Positions 8,503-16,637 of a DNA stretch of 64,000 nucleotides are shown piece after piece; within the stretch, counting starts at the first letter, position 1; every line of letters begins with the position of its first letter. Position numbers and translations under genes: made by a program. Below the pieces are notes generated by a model that made no database searches, was not told where the DNA came from, and saw nothing but the letters and a program-made list of their open reading frames with translations. This DNA is from Kineothrix sp. MB12-C1 (GTDB lineage: Bacteria > Bacillota > Clostridia > Lachnospirales > Lachnospiraceae), in NCBI RefSeq assembly GCF_030863805.1, contig NZ_CP132957.1, forward strand, positions 3,348,001-3,412,000, written 5' to 3'.

Positions 8503-10284
8503 ATGGTTGTTGGTATGGCGAAGTGGTTTGTTGCGGCAAAAAAAGCCGATTTTAATAGAATAGCGAAGGAGTATGGAATTGATCCGGTACTTGCAAGGAT
8601 AATACGTAATAGAGATGTAATAGAAGAAGATGAGATTCGCAGATATTTAAAGGGCGGCAGAGAGGATTTCTATGCTCCTGAGTTATTGAAAGATATGGAT
8701 AAGGCTGTATCCCTTTTATGCAGAAAGATTAAAGAAGGCTCGAAGATACGGGTAATAGGAGATTACGATGCGGATGGGATTTGTTCTTCTTATATACTCT
8801 TAAAAGGGCTGAGCACCTGTTTGGCTAATGTGGATACCGTTATTCCACATAGGGTCAGGGATGGGTATGGATTAAATGATTCTTTAATTGAAGAAGCCCA
8901 CGGCGAGGGTGTGGATACGATCGTTACGTGTGACAACGGTATCGCTGCAGCATCCCAGATTTCTCATGCGAAGGAACTTGGAATGACTGTTATCGTTACC
9001 GACCATCATGAAATTCCTTATGAAGAAGATACACAGGGCAGACGTGCTTATCTAATTCCTGGAGCGGATGCCGTAGTGAATCCTAAGCAGGAGGAATGTA
9101 CTTATCCTTATAAAAACATATGCGGCGGCGTAGTTGCCTATAAGGTAATCCAGGAACTATTCTCCCGTTTATCTCCCGAAAATGGAGAAGAAGTACAGGA
9201 GGAGTTGTTGGAAATAGCTGCATTTGCCACTGTGTGCGATGTTATGGAGCTTCGGGATGAGAATCGTATTCTCGTGAAATGTGGGTTGGAAAATATGAGG
9301 CATACGAGGAATGAAGGCTTGAGGGCATTGATAGATGTATGTGGCCTGACCGGGAAGCCTCTGTCCTCTTATCATATTGGTTTTATGCTGGGGCCTTGCA
9401 TGAATGCGACAGGGCGCCTGGATACGGCCAAAAGAGCTCTTCTTTTGCTTAGCAGTAAGGAGAGGAGTGAGGCGGTGAAGATTGCCGAGGAGTTGAAGAA
9501 TTTAAATGACAGCAGAAAAGAATTGACGTTGGAAGGAACGGAGCAGGCAATTGCCTATATCGAGTCCGAAAACAGGAAAGAGGATAAGGTACTTGTTATC
9601 TATTTGCCGGAATGCCACGAGAGTCTTGCCGGAATTATCGCCGGAAGAATTCGTGAAAAATATGGAAAACCTGCCTTCGTATTGACTAAGGGGGAAGAAG
9701 GGGTAAAAGGCTCGGGCCGTTCCATAGAGAGTTATCATATGTATGAACAGATGAGCGTTTGTAAAGAGTATTTCACCAGATATGGCGGCCATAAAATGGC
9801 AGCGGGACTTTCGATGGAAGAAAGTGATATTGAAAGCTTCCGTAAGAAGATAAATGAATCCTGCCTTTTAACAGAGGAAGATTTCGAAGAAAAAGTACAT
9901 ATCGATGTCGCCATGCCCTTTTCCTATTTGACAAAAGAATTCATTAAGGAACTGGACCTGCTGGAGCCCTTCGGTGTGGGCAATCCAAAACCTGTATTTG
10001 CCCAGAAAAATGTTCGAATCATAAGTGAACGTATTATGGGAAAGAATAAAAACGTAGGGAAATATAGTGTATGCGACGAGGCCGGACAATCCTATGAGAT
10101 GATATATTTCGGAGACCTGGAAAAGTTCCATGACTTCCTGATGCAGCGCGTGGAAGGCGAAACGTTCTCGCGCCTGCAAAGAGGACAGACGGTGAACATC
10201 CCGATTCATATTACCTACTACCCATCTCTGAATACCTATGCCGGTAAAGAGACGATACAAATCGTAATGCAGAATTATATGTAG
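8503..10284 (+). CDS. recJ: Single-stranded-DNA-specific 5'-3' exonuclease RecJ
   Basis: A 593-residue DHH-family phosphoesterase. The metal-binding motifs are visible in order: VIGDYDADG near residue 85, TCDNG near 145, VTDHHE near 165, then the linker and the DHHA1 motif GGHKMAAG near residue 427, followed by the OB-fold region. RecJ degrades single-stranded DNA during recombinational and mismatch repair. The start is uncertain: ATG 8503 lies one base after GAAAGG, while ATG 8515 gives MAKWFVAAK, a typical RecJ N-terminus, but with 14-base spacing. The stop codon is part of the ATGTAGG sequence that is repeated at the far side of the foldback element 10286-10613, so that element was inserted immediately at the gene's 3' edge without damaging it. 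Confidence 0.93.
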   Translation: MVVGMAKWFVAAKKADFNRIAKEYGIDPVLARIIRNRDVIEEDEIRRYLKGGREDFYAPELLKDMDKAVSLLCRKIKEGSKIRVIGDYDADGICSSYILLKGLSTCLANVDTVIPHRVRDGYGLNDSLIEEAHGEGVDTIVTCDNGIAAASQISHAKELGMTVIVTDHHEIPYEEDTQGRRAYLIPGADAVVNPKQEECTYPYKNICGGVVAYKVIQELFSRLSPENGEEVQEELLEIAAFATVCDVMELRDENRILVKCGLENMRHTRNEGLRALIDVCGLTGKPLSSYHIGFMLGPCMNATGRLDTAKRALLLLSSKERSEAVKIAEELKNLNDSRKELTLEGTEQAIAYIESENRKEDKVLVIYLPECHESLAGIIAGRIREKYGKPAFVLTKGEEGVKGSGRSIESYHMYEQMSVCKEYFTRYGGHKMAAGLSMEESDIESFRKKINESCLLTEEDFEEKVHIDVAMPFSYLTKEFIKELDLLEPFGVGNPKPVFAQKNVRIISERIMGKNKNVGKYSVCDEAGQSYEMIYFGDLEKFHDFLMQRVEGETFSRLQRGQTVNIPIHITYYPSLNTYAGKETIQIVMQNYM

Positions 10285-10285
10285 G

Positions 10286-10613
10286 TTTAGATGATTGTAA
10301 GGGTTTTGCACATAATTTAGTTGGTCGCAAGGGATTTTGTATGGCAATTATAGTTTTATTTCCGGTGCTCGCGGCTGCATTTTCTAAATGGAACGGCGAA
10401 TTTGTTGGAAGTGGACGGGGCGTAAGCAAGGCACATCCGTGTGCCGTGCTTCCTAAACACCGCATCCGTGCGGTGTTTTCCCTGGGCTTGGTATCGTTCC
10501 CTTAAGAAAATGTGAGCCGCATGCTCCAAGGAAATAAAACTATAATTGCCGTACAAAATCCTATTCCATGTCCTGAATTTGTAAGAAAAATAGCCTTGTA
10601 ATCCTCTCACTAC
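10286..10613. mobile_element. Foldback element A, 328 bp, with long inverted repeat and twin inner hairpins
   Basis: The left arm (about 10286-10397) and right arm (about 10500-10613) are inverted repeats. The best block is GGCAATTATAGTTTTATTTCC (10340-10360), exactly complementary to the segment near 10530-10550 and flanked by further imperfect pairing. Two hairpins sit between the arms: AAGCA-a-GGCACA/TGTGCC-g-TGCTT at 10424-10451, and AAACACCGCA/TGCGGTGTTT at 10455-10478. Both have TCCG loops, which read CGGA on the minus strand. ATGTAGG occurs directly outside both ends (10279-10285 and 10614-10620), suggesting a 7-bp target duplication. No protein-coding frame is supported. It is related to element B in the opposite orientation. 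Whether it acts as a MITE-like mobile element, an RNA or both is unknown. Confidence 0.65.
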
Positions 10614-10670
10614 ATGTAGGAAAGTAGGAGAGTAAGTACAAAGCCAGGCGATTATCTTGAGGTTCTAATA

Positions 10671-10949
10671 TGATTGAGTGTTGTGGAGGGATGGGGGCGG
10701 CTGTGTTAGTTTTAATTTCATTAAGCAAAGGGCTAGCATTTTCTTAATGGAATATAGGACACCCAGGGCAAATGCCACAAGGATGTGGCATTTAGGCAGG
10801 CCGGTACAGGGATGTACCTGCTGCCGGCCCGGACGCATTCACAATATCATCCATTCCATTTAGAAAATACAGCCGTTTGCGCCTGGAACCCAAACTAATA
10901 CAGACGCCCACATCCCCTTTAATAACTCCCCTTTAATAACTCACAATCA
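10671..10949. mobile_element. Foldback element B, about 279 bp, related to element A in opposite orientation
   Basis: The outer arms start TGATTG (10671) and end CAATCA (10949), and they pair imperfectly over about 80 bases, including GGGATG, CTGT, TTAGTTT and ATTTTCTtAATGGAAT blocks. Between them lie AAATGCCACA-AGGA-TGTGGCATTT (10770-10793) and GGTACA-GGGA-TGTACC (10803-10818), the second inside an outer GGCAG/CTGCC stem. Read on the minus strand, the central 75 bases align with element A (shared CATCC, CCTAAA and CCCTGGG blocks), while the stem bases differ in compensating pairs. A 15-base tandem duplication (cccctttaataactc) lies inside the right arm at about 10914-10943. Small open frames across it are not coding. 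Confidence 0.65.
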
Positions 10950-11192
10950 AAAGGAACTGGAATATCCTACAGCGCATAAACTAACAGGGATAAAGGGTAT
11001 TCGGGTCTGAAGGGTAGAAATGCAAAAAAGCCCGGGAATACCGGACCTTTTCACATTTTCTTATGAGGGGGGAGATAGTGAGTTCTTCAACTATCTTATG
11101 TATACTATAAAACTTAGATGTGAAGAAAGTGTGTTCAAATTATTTAAAAAGAATAAAGAATATATAAACCTTTTTAAAAGTGTATAAAATAA
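10950..11192. other. Intergenic spacer between foldback element B and repeat R copy 2
   Basis: No gene is visible in this stretch. It contains a weak CCGG/CCGG hairpin near 11030, a purine-rich segment (gaggggggagatag) near 11065 and an isolated TATACT at 11101 that could be a -10 box for transcription toward murE, but no convincing -35 box accompanies it. The part after 11110 is strongly AT-rich. Confidence 0.4.
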
Positions 11193-11330
11193 AAATTACT
11201 ATTCAGCCTTAGGCCCGCGAGGTGTTTTTGTGAACGAAGGTCACATAAAACCCGAGTTTAGCAAGCGCGAAATACTGCATCGCAGTATTTCTGTGCATAA
11301 ATTGTTGCTAGGCAGCCGTAGGCTGAATAG
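11193..11330 (-). mobile_element. Structured miniature element, family R copy 2, flanked by 10-bp direct repeats
   Basis: The ends form a perfect 12-bp inverted repeat: ACTATTCAGCCT at 11198-11209 and AGGCTGAATAGT at 11320-11331. Inside are the hairpin GAAATACTGC-ATC-GCAGTATTTC and a second pairing TGTGA/TCACA. The body is about 90 percent identical to copy 1, and most differences fall in loops. The perfect direct repeat TATAAAATAA occurs at 11183-11192 and 11331-11340, just outside the element (the final T of the right arm overlaps it). It lies about 75 bases upstream of murE, so it may alter or supply that gene's leader. Confidence 0.78.
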
Positions 11331-11416
11331 TATAAAATAAGAAAGTGACAAAAGGGTAAACGTTGAAAAAAGTAAATATCCGTGCTATTCTTTTAAAAGA
11401 AAAGAGGTAAGAAATA

Positions 11417-12919
11417 ATGAGGAAACTAAGCGATTTGCTGGAAAAGCTGGAATATGAATGCGTGATGGGAACGACCGATATACATGTGGATGCGGTAATA
11501 TATGATTCGCGTAAGGTGATGGAAAATAGCCTTTTTATTTGTATTACAGGTGCAAAATCGGATGGCCATGATTTCGCAGAGGATGTTGTGGAAAAAGGTG
11601 CAAAAGTACTTGTTGTAGAAAAGGATATCGTTTTGTCGAAAGAGGCACAGGAAAAAGGTGTGACAGTGATCAAAGTAGCGGATACCCGTTATGCGATGGC
11701 GTTTATTTCAGCAGCATGGTTCGATCATCCGGCAAGACAGATGAAAATTATCGGTATCACAGGAACGAAAGGCAAATCCACTACTTCTTATTTTGTGAAG
11801 TCGATTCTGGAACATGCAGGACATAAAGTAGGACTTATCGGAACGATTGAGGTAATAATCGGAGGGAAAAGCAGCCATGTAGTCAATACAACGCCTGAAT
11901 CTTACCTATTACAGGAATATTTCAGGCAGATGGCGGATGTGGGATGTGATACGGTGGTGATGGAAGTATCGTCACAAGGATTGAAGCTCCATAGGACCCA
12001 GGGATTTATATTCGATATTGGAATTTTCACAAATATTCAGCCCGACCATATCGGTCCCGATGAACATGCTGATTTTGAAGAATATATGGCTTGTAAGAGC
12101 CTTCTTTTCAGGCAATGTAAAATTGGTATTGTAAATAGAGATGATGAGCATTGGGAAACTGTGACAAAGGAACATACCTGTGAGCTGGAAACCTATGGAT
12201 TCCGTGAGGGAGCGGACCTTCGTGCACAAAACGTACAGTTGATTAAAAAGCCCGGAGAACTGGGTGTTGTGTTTGATGTGACAGGGTTAATGAATTTCAC
12301 AACAGAAGTAACCACACCGGGACGTTTCAGCGTATATAATGCGCTTGCGGCTATTGCGATTTGCAGACATTTCGATGTAGAGATAGAGAAGATAAAAGAG
12401 GCCTTTATGGAAGTGAAGGTAAAGGGTCGAATTGAAATGGTGAAAGTATCCGATGAATTCACTTTGATGATAGACTATGCTCACAATGCAATGAGTCTGG
12501 AAAGTCTTCTTAGCACGTTGAAAGAGTATGAACCGGAGAGGCTTGTTTGTTTGTTCGGTTGCGGAGGCAACCGGTCTAAGTATCGTAGATATGAGATGGG
12601 AGAGGTCAGCGGAAGGCTGGCGGACCTGACTATTATTACTTCGGATAATCCGAGATTTGAAAAGCCTCAGGATATTATTGAGGATATTAAGATAGGAATC
12701 GGTAAAACGGACGGAACCTATGTGGAGATATGTGACAGGAAAGAAGCAATCGCCTATGCGATAGACCATGGAAGACCGGGGGACATTATTGTGCTTGCGG
12801 GAAAAGGACACGAGGACTATCAGGAGATTGAAGGGATAAAGTATCCGATGGACGAAAGAGATATTATTCGGGATATCCTGAAGGAGCGTGAATGGAAGGA
12901 AACTATGCAAACGTCATAA
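11417..12919 (+). CDS. murE: UDP-MurNAc-tripeptide synthetase (meso-diaminopimelate type)
   Basis: A 500-residue Mur ligase. The ATP-binding loop GITGTKGKSTTSYF starts near residue 113, the central-domain motif NTTPES near 159 identifies MurE, and the C-terminal domain carries LIDYAHN-type DYAHNA near 354 and DNPR at about 410. DNPR is the signature of enzymes that add meso-diaminopimelate, whereas lysine-adding enzymes differ here. It catalyses ATP-dependent addition of the third residue to the cytoplasmic peptidoglycan precursor UDP-MurNAc-L-Ala-D-Glu. AGAGG about ten bases upstream supports the ATG at 11417. It lies outside the dcw cluster, overlaps priA by 28 bases, and has repeat R copy 2 just upstream. 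Confidence 0.93.
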   Translation: MRKLSDLLEKLEYECVMGTTDIHVDAVIYDSRKVMENSLFICITGAKSDGHDFAEDVVEKGAKVLVVEKDIVLSKEAQEKGVTVIKVADTRYAMAFISAAWFDHPARQMKIIGITGTKGKSTTSYFVKSILEHAGHKVGLIGTIEVIIGGKSSHVVNTTPESYLLQEYFRQMADVGCDTVVMEVSSQGLKLHRTQGFIFDIGIFTNIQPDHIGPDEHADFEEYMACKSLLFRQCKIGIVNRDDEHWETVTKEHTCELETYGFREGADLRAQNVQLIKKPGELGVVFDVTGLMNFTTEVTTPGRFSVYNALAAIAICRHFDVEIEKIKEAFMEVKVKGRIEMVKVSDEFTLMIDYAHNAMSLESLLSTLKEYEPERLVCLFGCGGNRSKYRRYEMGEVSGRLADLTIITSDNPRFEKPQDIIEDIKIGIGKTDGTYVEICDRKEAIAYAIDHGRPGDIIVLAGKGHEDYQEIEGIKYPMDERDIIRDILKEREWKETMQTS

Positions 12920-15168
12920 TCGACATTTCCCATGAAAAGGTGGATCGCCCTTTTCAATATAAGATACCCGATGAGCTGAGAGGAATTCTTAGAGTAGGCG
13001 CTTGTGTGACGGTACCTTTTGGGGCGGGCAACCATTTAAGAAAAGGATATGTGATTGAGATAACAGACCGGGCAGAATTTGCGCCGGATAAACTAAAATA
13101 TATTGCTTTCGTACAGGAGAAGGACTTAACGGCAGAGGACTATTATATCCGCCTTGCGGCGTGGATGAAGGAACAATATGGTTCGACCATGATAGCTGCT
13201 CTTAAAACAGTGCTTCCGGTCAAGCAAAAAATTAAAAAGCTGGAAAAGAAAAGCTGTAAGCTCCTACTCTCCCCCGAGGAGGCGAAAGTGCTGTATGAAG
13301 ACTGCCTGAAAAAGCATCAGGTAGCGAAAGCAAGGGTGCTGGCAAGCCTTATGGAGGAGGAAGAACTTCCGGTATCTCTTCTTACCGGGAAGCTCCATGT
13401 ATCGATGCCCACACTAAATAGTCTGGAAAAGCAAGGTGCTATTCAGATCATGACAGAAAATAACTACCGTAACCCTATGGAATTCGTGGAGGATAGCAAG
13501 GATGCCCGAAGTGAGAGTTATGGTGAGAAAAAGTGTTTAAGTGATGAGCAAAGCGTTATATTGAACGATATCATATCCGGATATGATGAAGGAGAACGAA
13601 GAACCTGTCTGATTCACGGTATCACAGGAAGCGGTAAGACGGAAGTATACCTTTCTCTTATTGAAGAAATTGTAAAAAGGGGAAAGCAAGCGATTGTGCT
13701 TATTCCTGAAATTGCACTTACTTATCAGACGGTGCTTCGATTTTATCGGTGCTTCGGCAGCCGTGTATCGGTAATCAATTCGACGCTTTCCAAAGGAGAG
13801 AAGTACGACCAGTGCGAGCGGGCCAAAAAGGGAGATATCGATGTTATTATCGGTCCCAGATCCGCCCTTTTCACTCCTTTTCCTAATCTGGGATTGATTA
13901 TTATAGATGAAGAGCATGAGAATACATACAAAAGTGAATCCATGCCGAAATACCATGCCAGAGAGACTGCGATTGAGATCGCTTCCATGCATGATGGATT
14001 CGTAGTGCTGGGTTCGGCGACGCCCTCGTTGGAGTCCTATAGCCGGGCTAAGAGCGGCGAGTATCGGTTATATGAGTTGACAAAACGTCAGGCAGGTGGT
14101 GAGCTTCCTACTGTTTATACGGTGGATTTGCGGGAAGAATTAAAGGAAGGGAACCGTTCCATCTTCAGCAGACAGCTCTATGGATTGATGGAAAAGCGTT
14201 TGCGCGCGGGAGAGCAGATTATTCTCTTTTTAAATAGAAGGGGCTATGCCGGTTTCATTTCCTGTCGTGCTTGCGGACATGTGATGAAATGTCCCCACTG
14301 CGATGTTTCCCTATCGGAGCATAAAAACGGCAAGCTGGTATGTCATTATTGCGGACATGAAGAAATATCTGTAAAAAGCTGTCCCACGTGCGGTTCTAAG
14401 TATATGCTCGGATTCCGTGCGGGAACCCAACAGATAGAAGAAGCGCTCCATAAGGAATTCCCGGAAGCAAAAGTACTTCGGATGGATGCCGATACGACGC
14501 GGACGAAAGACAGTTATGAAGAGATATTGAATCACTTTGCCAATGGAGAAGCCGACATCTTAGTCGGGACCCAGATGATTGTAAAAGGGCATGATTTTCC
14601 CAATGTGACCTTAGTGGGGATTCTGGCGGCGGACTTATCCCTTCATATTAATGATTATCGTGCGGGGGAGCGGACGTTCCAGTTACTGACACAAGCGGCA
14701 GGAAGGGCAGGAAGAAGTAATAAACCCGGAGAAGTGGTCATTCAAACCTATGATCCGGAGCATTATAGCATCGTACATGCCTCGAAGCAAGACTACCAAG
14801 CTTTCTATGAGGAAGAAATGCTTTACAGAGAACTCCTTCTCTATCCGCCAGCTGCCCATATGCTGGCCATCTTAGTTGCTTCTCCACAGGAGGAAGCAGG
14901 AAGTGAACTCGCTCATATCATAGGAAATCTTATAAAAGAAAACGCAAATGATGTAGGACATGGTACTTACCTCATCGGTCCGGCGCCTGCCAGCGTAAGC
15001 CGGGTGAATGACATTTACCGTTTTATGTTATATATTAAAAACAAAGAATATAGTAAACTCGTAGATATAAAGAATATACTGGAATTGTATATCGAAGAAA
15101 GAAGACAGCAGGAAGAATGGAGGAAAGAAGTGGTGCAATTCGACTTCGATCCGATGAATTCTTATTAA
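12892..15168 (+). CDS. priA: Primosomal replication restart helicase PriA
   Basis: A 758-residue protein with the PriA order of domains: an N-terminal 3' DNA-binding domain (1-105), a winged-helix region, a superfamily 2 helicase core with Walker A GITGSGKTEVYL near residue 242 and the DEEH box IIDEEHENTYKS near 336, and a cysteine-rich zinc insertion (about 455-505: CRACGHVMKCPHC, CHYCG, CPTCG). The second helicase half has VGTQMIVKGHDFPNV and QAAGRAGR. It reloads the replisome at stalled forks. ATG 12892 is preferred because AAGGAG precedes it by five bases; the start lies inside the end of murE, which implies translational coupling. Confidence 0.95.
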   Translation: MEGNYANVIIDISHEKVDRPFQYKIPDELRGILRVGACVTVPFGAGNHLRKGYVIEITDRAEFAPDKLKYIAFVQEKDLTAEDYYIRLAAWMKEQYGSTMIAALKTVLPVKQKIKKLEKKSCKLLLSPEEAKVLYEDCLKKHQVAKARVLASLMEEEELPVSLLTGKLHVSMPTLNSLEKQGAIQIMTENNYRNPMEFVEDSKDARSESYGEKKCLSDEQSVILNDIISGYDEGERRTCLIHGITGSGKTEVYLSLIEEIVKRGKQAIVLIPEIALTYQTVLRFYRCFGSRVSVINSTLSKGEKYDQCERAKKGDIDVIIGPRSALFTPFPNLGLIIIDEEHENTYKSESMPKYHARETAIEIASMHDGFVVLGSATPSLESYSRAKSGEYRLYELTKRQAGGELPTVYTVDLREELKEGNRSIFSRQLYGLMEKRLRAGEQIILFLNRRGYAGFISCRACGHVMKCPHCDVSLSEHKNGKLVCHYCGHEEISVKSCPTCGSKYMLGFRAGTQQIEEALHKEFPEAKVLRMDADTTRTKDSYEEILNHFANGEADILVGTQMIVKGHDFPNVTLVGILAADLSLHINDYRAGERTFQLLTQAAGRAGRSNKPGEVVIQTYDPEHYSIVHASKQDYQAFYEEEMLYRELLLYPPAAHMLAILVASPQEEAGSELAHIIGNLIKENANDVGHGTYLIGPAPASVSRVNDIYRFMLYIKNKEYSKLVDIKNILELYIEERRQQEEWRKEVVQFDFDPMNSY

Positions 15169-15197
15169 GACAGGACTCAATGAAAGGATGATTGAAA

Positions 15198-15677
15198 ATG
15201 GCAATTAGAAACATAAGAGAAATTGGGGATGAGGTATTACTGAAAAAATGTAAAGAAGTAAAAGAAATGACCCCCCGTATCAGGGAGTTGATTGACGATA
15301 TGATCGACACAATGTATGATGCCTATGGTGTAGGACTTGCGGCTCCTCAGGTCGGCATTTTGAAACGTATTGTAGTGATTGATGTGACGGGTGATGATCC
15401 CCACGTTCTGATTAATCCCAGGATAGTAGAAACGAGCGGGGAACAGACAGGAAACGAAGCTTGTCTTAGCGTTCCCGGTAAATCAGGAATTGTAACAAGG
15501 CCAAACTATGCAAAAGTAGCAGCATTAAATGAAAATATGGAGCCTTATGAATTAGAAGGAACTGAGCTTCTGGCCAGAGCTATCTGCCATGAACTCGATC
15601 ATCTGGACGGTCAGCTCTATGTGGATCGAGTGGAAGGGGAACTGACGGACGTATCCGATTGGGAGGAAGAAGAATGA
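15198..15677 (+). CDS. def: Peptide deformylase
   Basis: A 159-residue peptide deformylase with the three class motifs: GVGLAAPQVG near residue 47, NEACLSVPG near 86 and HELDHLDG near 131. The Cys of motif 2 and the two His of motif 3 bind the catalytic metal, and the Glu is the general acid/base. It removes the formyl group from nascent proteins. Motif 2 reads EACLS instead of the usual EGCLS, a conservative Gly-to-Ala change that is worth noting but probably tolerated. The ATG at 15198 is preferred over an in-frame TTG two codons upstream because AAAGGAT has better spacing. The gene overlaps fmt by four bases, coupling the formylation and deformylation enzymes. Confidence 0.95.
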   Translation: MAIRNIREIGDEVLLKKCKEVKEMTPRIRELIDDMIDTMYDAYGVGLAAPQVGILKRIVVIDVTGDDPHVLINPRIVETSGEQTGNEACLSVPGKSGIVTRPNYAKVAALNENMEPYELEGTELLARAICHELDHLDGQLYVDRVEGELTDVSDWEEEE

Positions 15678-16633
15678 AATTAGTTTTCATGGGAACCCCT
15701 GATTTTGCGGTAGGCGCGTTGGAAGCTATCGTAGAAGCAGGGCATCAGGTAAGCGCAGTTGTGACTCAGCCTGATAAACCAAAAGGAAGAGGTAAGGAAG
15801 TACAGATGCCTCCGGTAAAGCAATGTGCCTTAAAATATGGTATTCCTGTATTACAACCGATAAAAATCAAAGCCCCGGAGGCGGTGGAGGAGCTTCGGAA
15901 ATATGAGGCAGATGTCTTCGTAGTAGCAGCTTTTGGGCAGTTATTATCCGAAGAGATCCTTACGATGCCCCCATATGGATGTATTAATATCCATGCATCG
16001 CTGCTTCCGAAGTACCGGGGAGCTGCTCCCATTCAATGGGTCATTTTGAATGGAGAGAAGGAAACCGGCATTACGATCATGCAGATGGATAAAGGGATCG
16101 ATACAGGCGATATGCTGATGAAATGCGTTGTGCCTATCGGGGAGAAAGAAACAGGAGAATCCCTGCATGATAAATTAGGAGAAGCAGGTGCGAAGCTTAT
16201 TGTGGAAGCCCTTCCCCTGATTGAGAAAAGAGAGCTTATTCCTGAGAAGCAAAAGGAGGAAGAAGCTACTCATATAACGATGTTGAAAAAATCTCTGGGA
16301 CATATCAATTGGACGAAAAGTGCGGCGGAAATCGACTGTCTGATCAGAGGACTGAATTCATGGCCCAGCGCGTATACTTATTATGAGAAGAAAACACTGA
16401 AGATCTGGGAGGCTAAGCCGATGCCTTCGACAGAGGAAGGTGAATGTGAAGCAGGAACGGTGACGAAGGTGGAAAAGGATGCCTTTTATGTATGTACAGG
16501 CGACGGAGTTCTGCAAGTTACAGAGGTACAGCTTGAAGGAAAGAAGAGAATGAGGGTGAGGGACTTTCTGCTCGGATATGAAGTTGCGCCGGGTATGACA
16601 CTGGATAAACAAATAGAATCTTACGGAGGTTAA
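15674..16633 (+). CDS. fmt: Methionyl-tRNA formyltransferase
   Basis: A 319-residue enzyme that formylates the initiator Met-tRNA using 10-formyl-tetrahydrofolate. The N-terminal Rossmann-like domain begins MKLVFMGTPDFAV, and the catalytic region carries INIHASLLPKYRGAAPIQWVI (about residues 103-123), containing the conserved Asn and His, followed by GITIMQMDKGIDTGDML. The C-terminal OB-like tRNA-binding domain spans about 205-315. ATG 15674 overlaps the def stop as ATGA, and GGAGG nine bases upstream supports it; a TTG at 15659 would be an unnecessary extension. The def-fmt order is common in Firmicutes. Confidence 0.95.
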   Translation: MKLVFMGTPDFAVGALEAIVEAGHQVSAVVTQPDKPKGRGKEVQMPPVKQCALKYGIPVLQPIKIKAPEAVEELRKYEADVFVVAAFGQLLSEEILTMPPYGCINIHASLLPKYRGAAPIQWVILNGEKETGITIMQMDKGIDTGDMLMKCVVPIGEKETGESLHDKLGEAGAKLIVEALPLIEKRELIPEKQKEEEATHITMLKKSLGHINWTKSAAEIDCLIRGLNSWPSAYTYYEKKTLKIWEAKPMPSTEEGECEAGTVTKVEKDAFYVCTGDGVLQVTEVQLEGKKRMRVRDFLLGYEVAPGMTLDKQIESYGG

Positions 16634-16637
16634 ATCG

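Noticed and set aside
10678-10863. Small open frame of about 61 codons
   Set aside because: It lies wholly inside foldback element B, covers both inner hairpins, has no ribosome-binding site and shows no protein-like composition.
10286-10949. Group II intron or HEARO-type RNA
   Set aside because: No domain V-like hairpin, no reverse transcriptase or nuclease frame, and the long terminal inverted repeats are unlike these RNAs.
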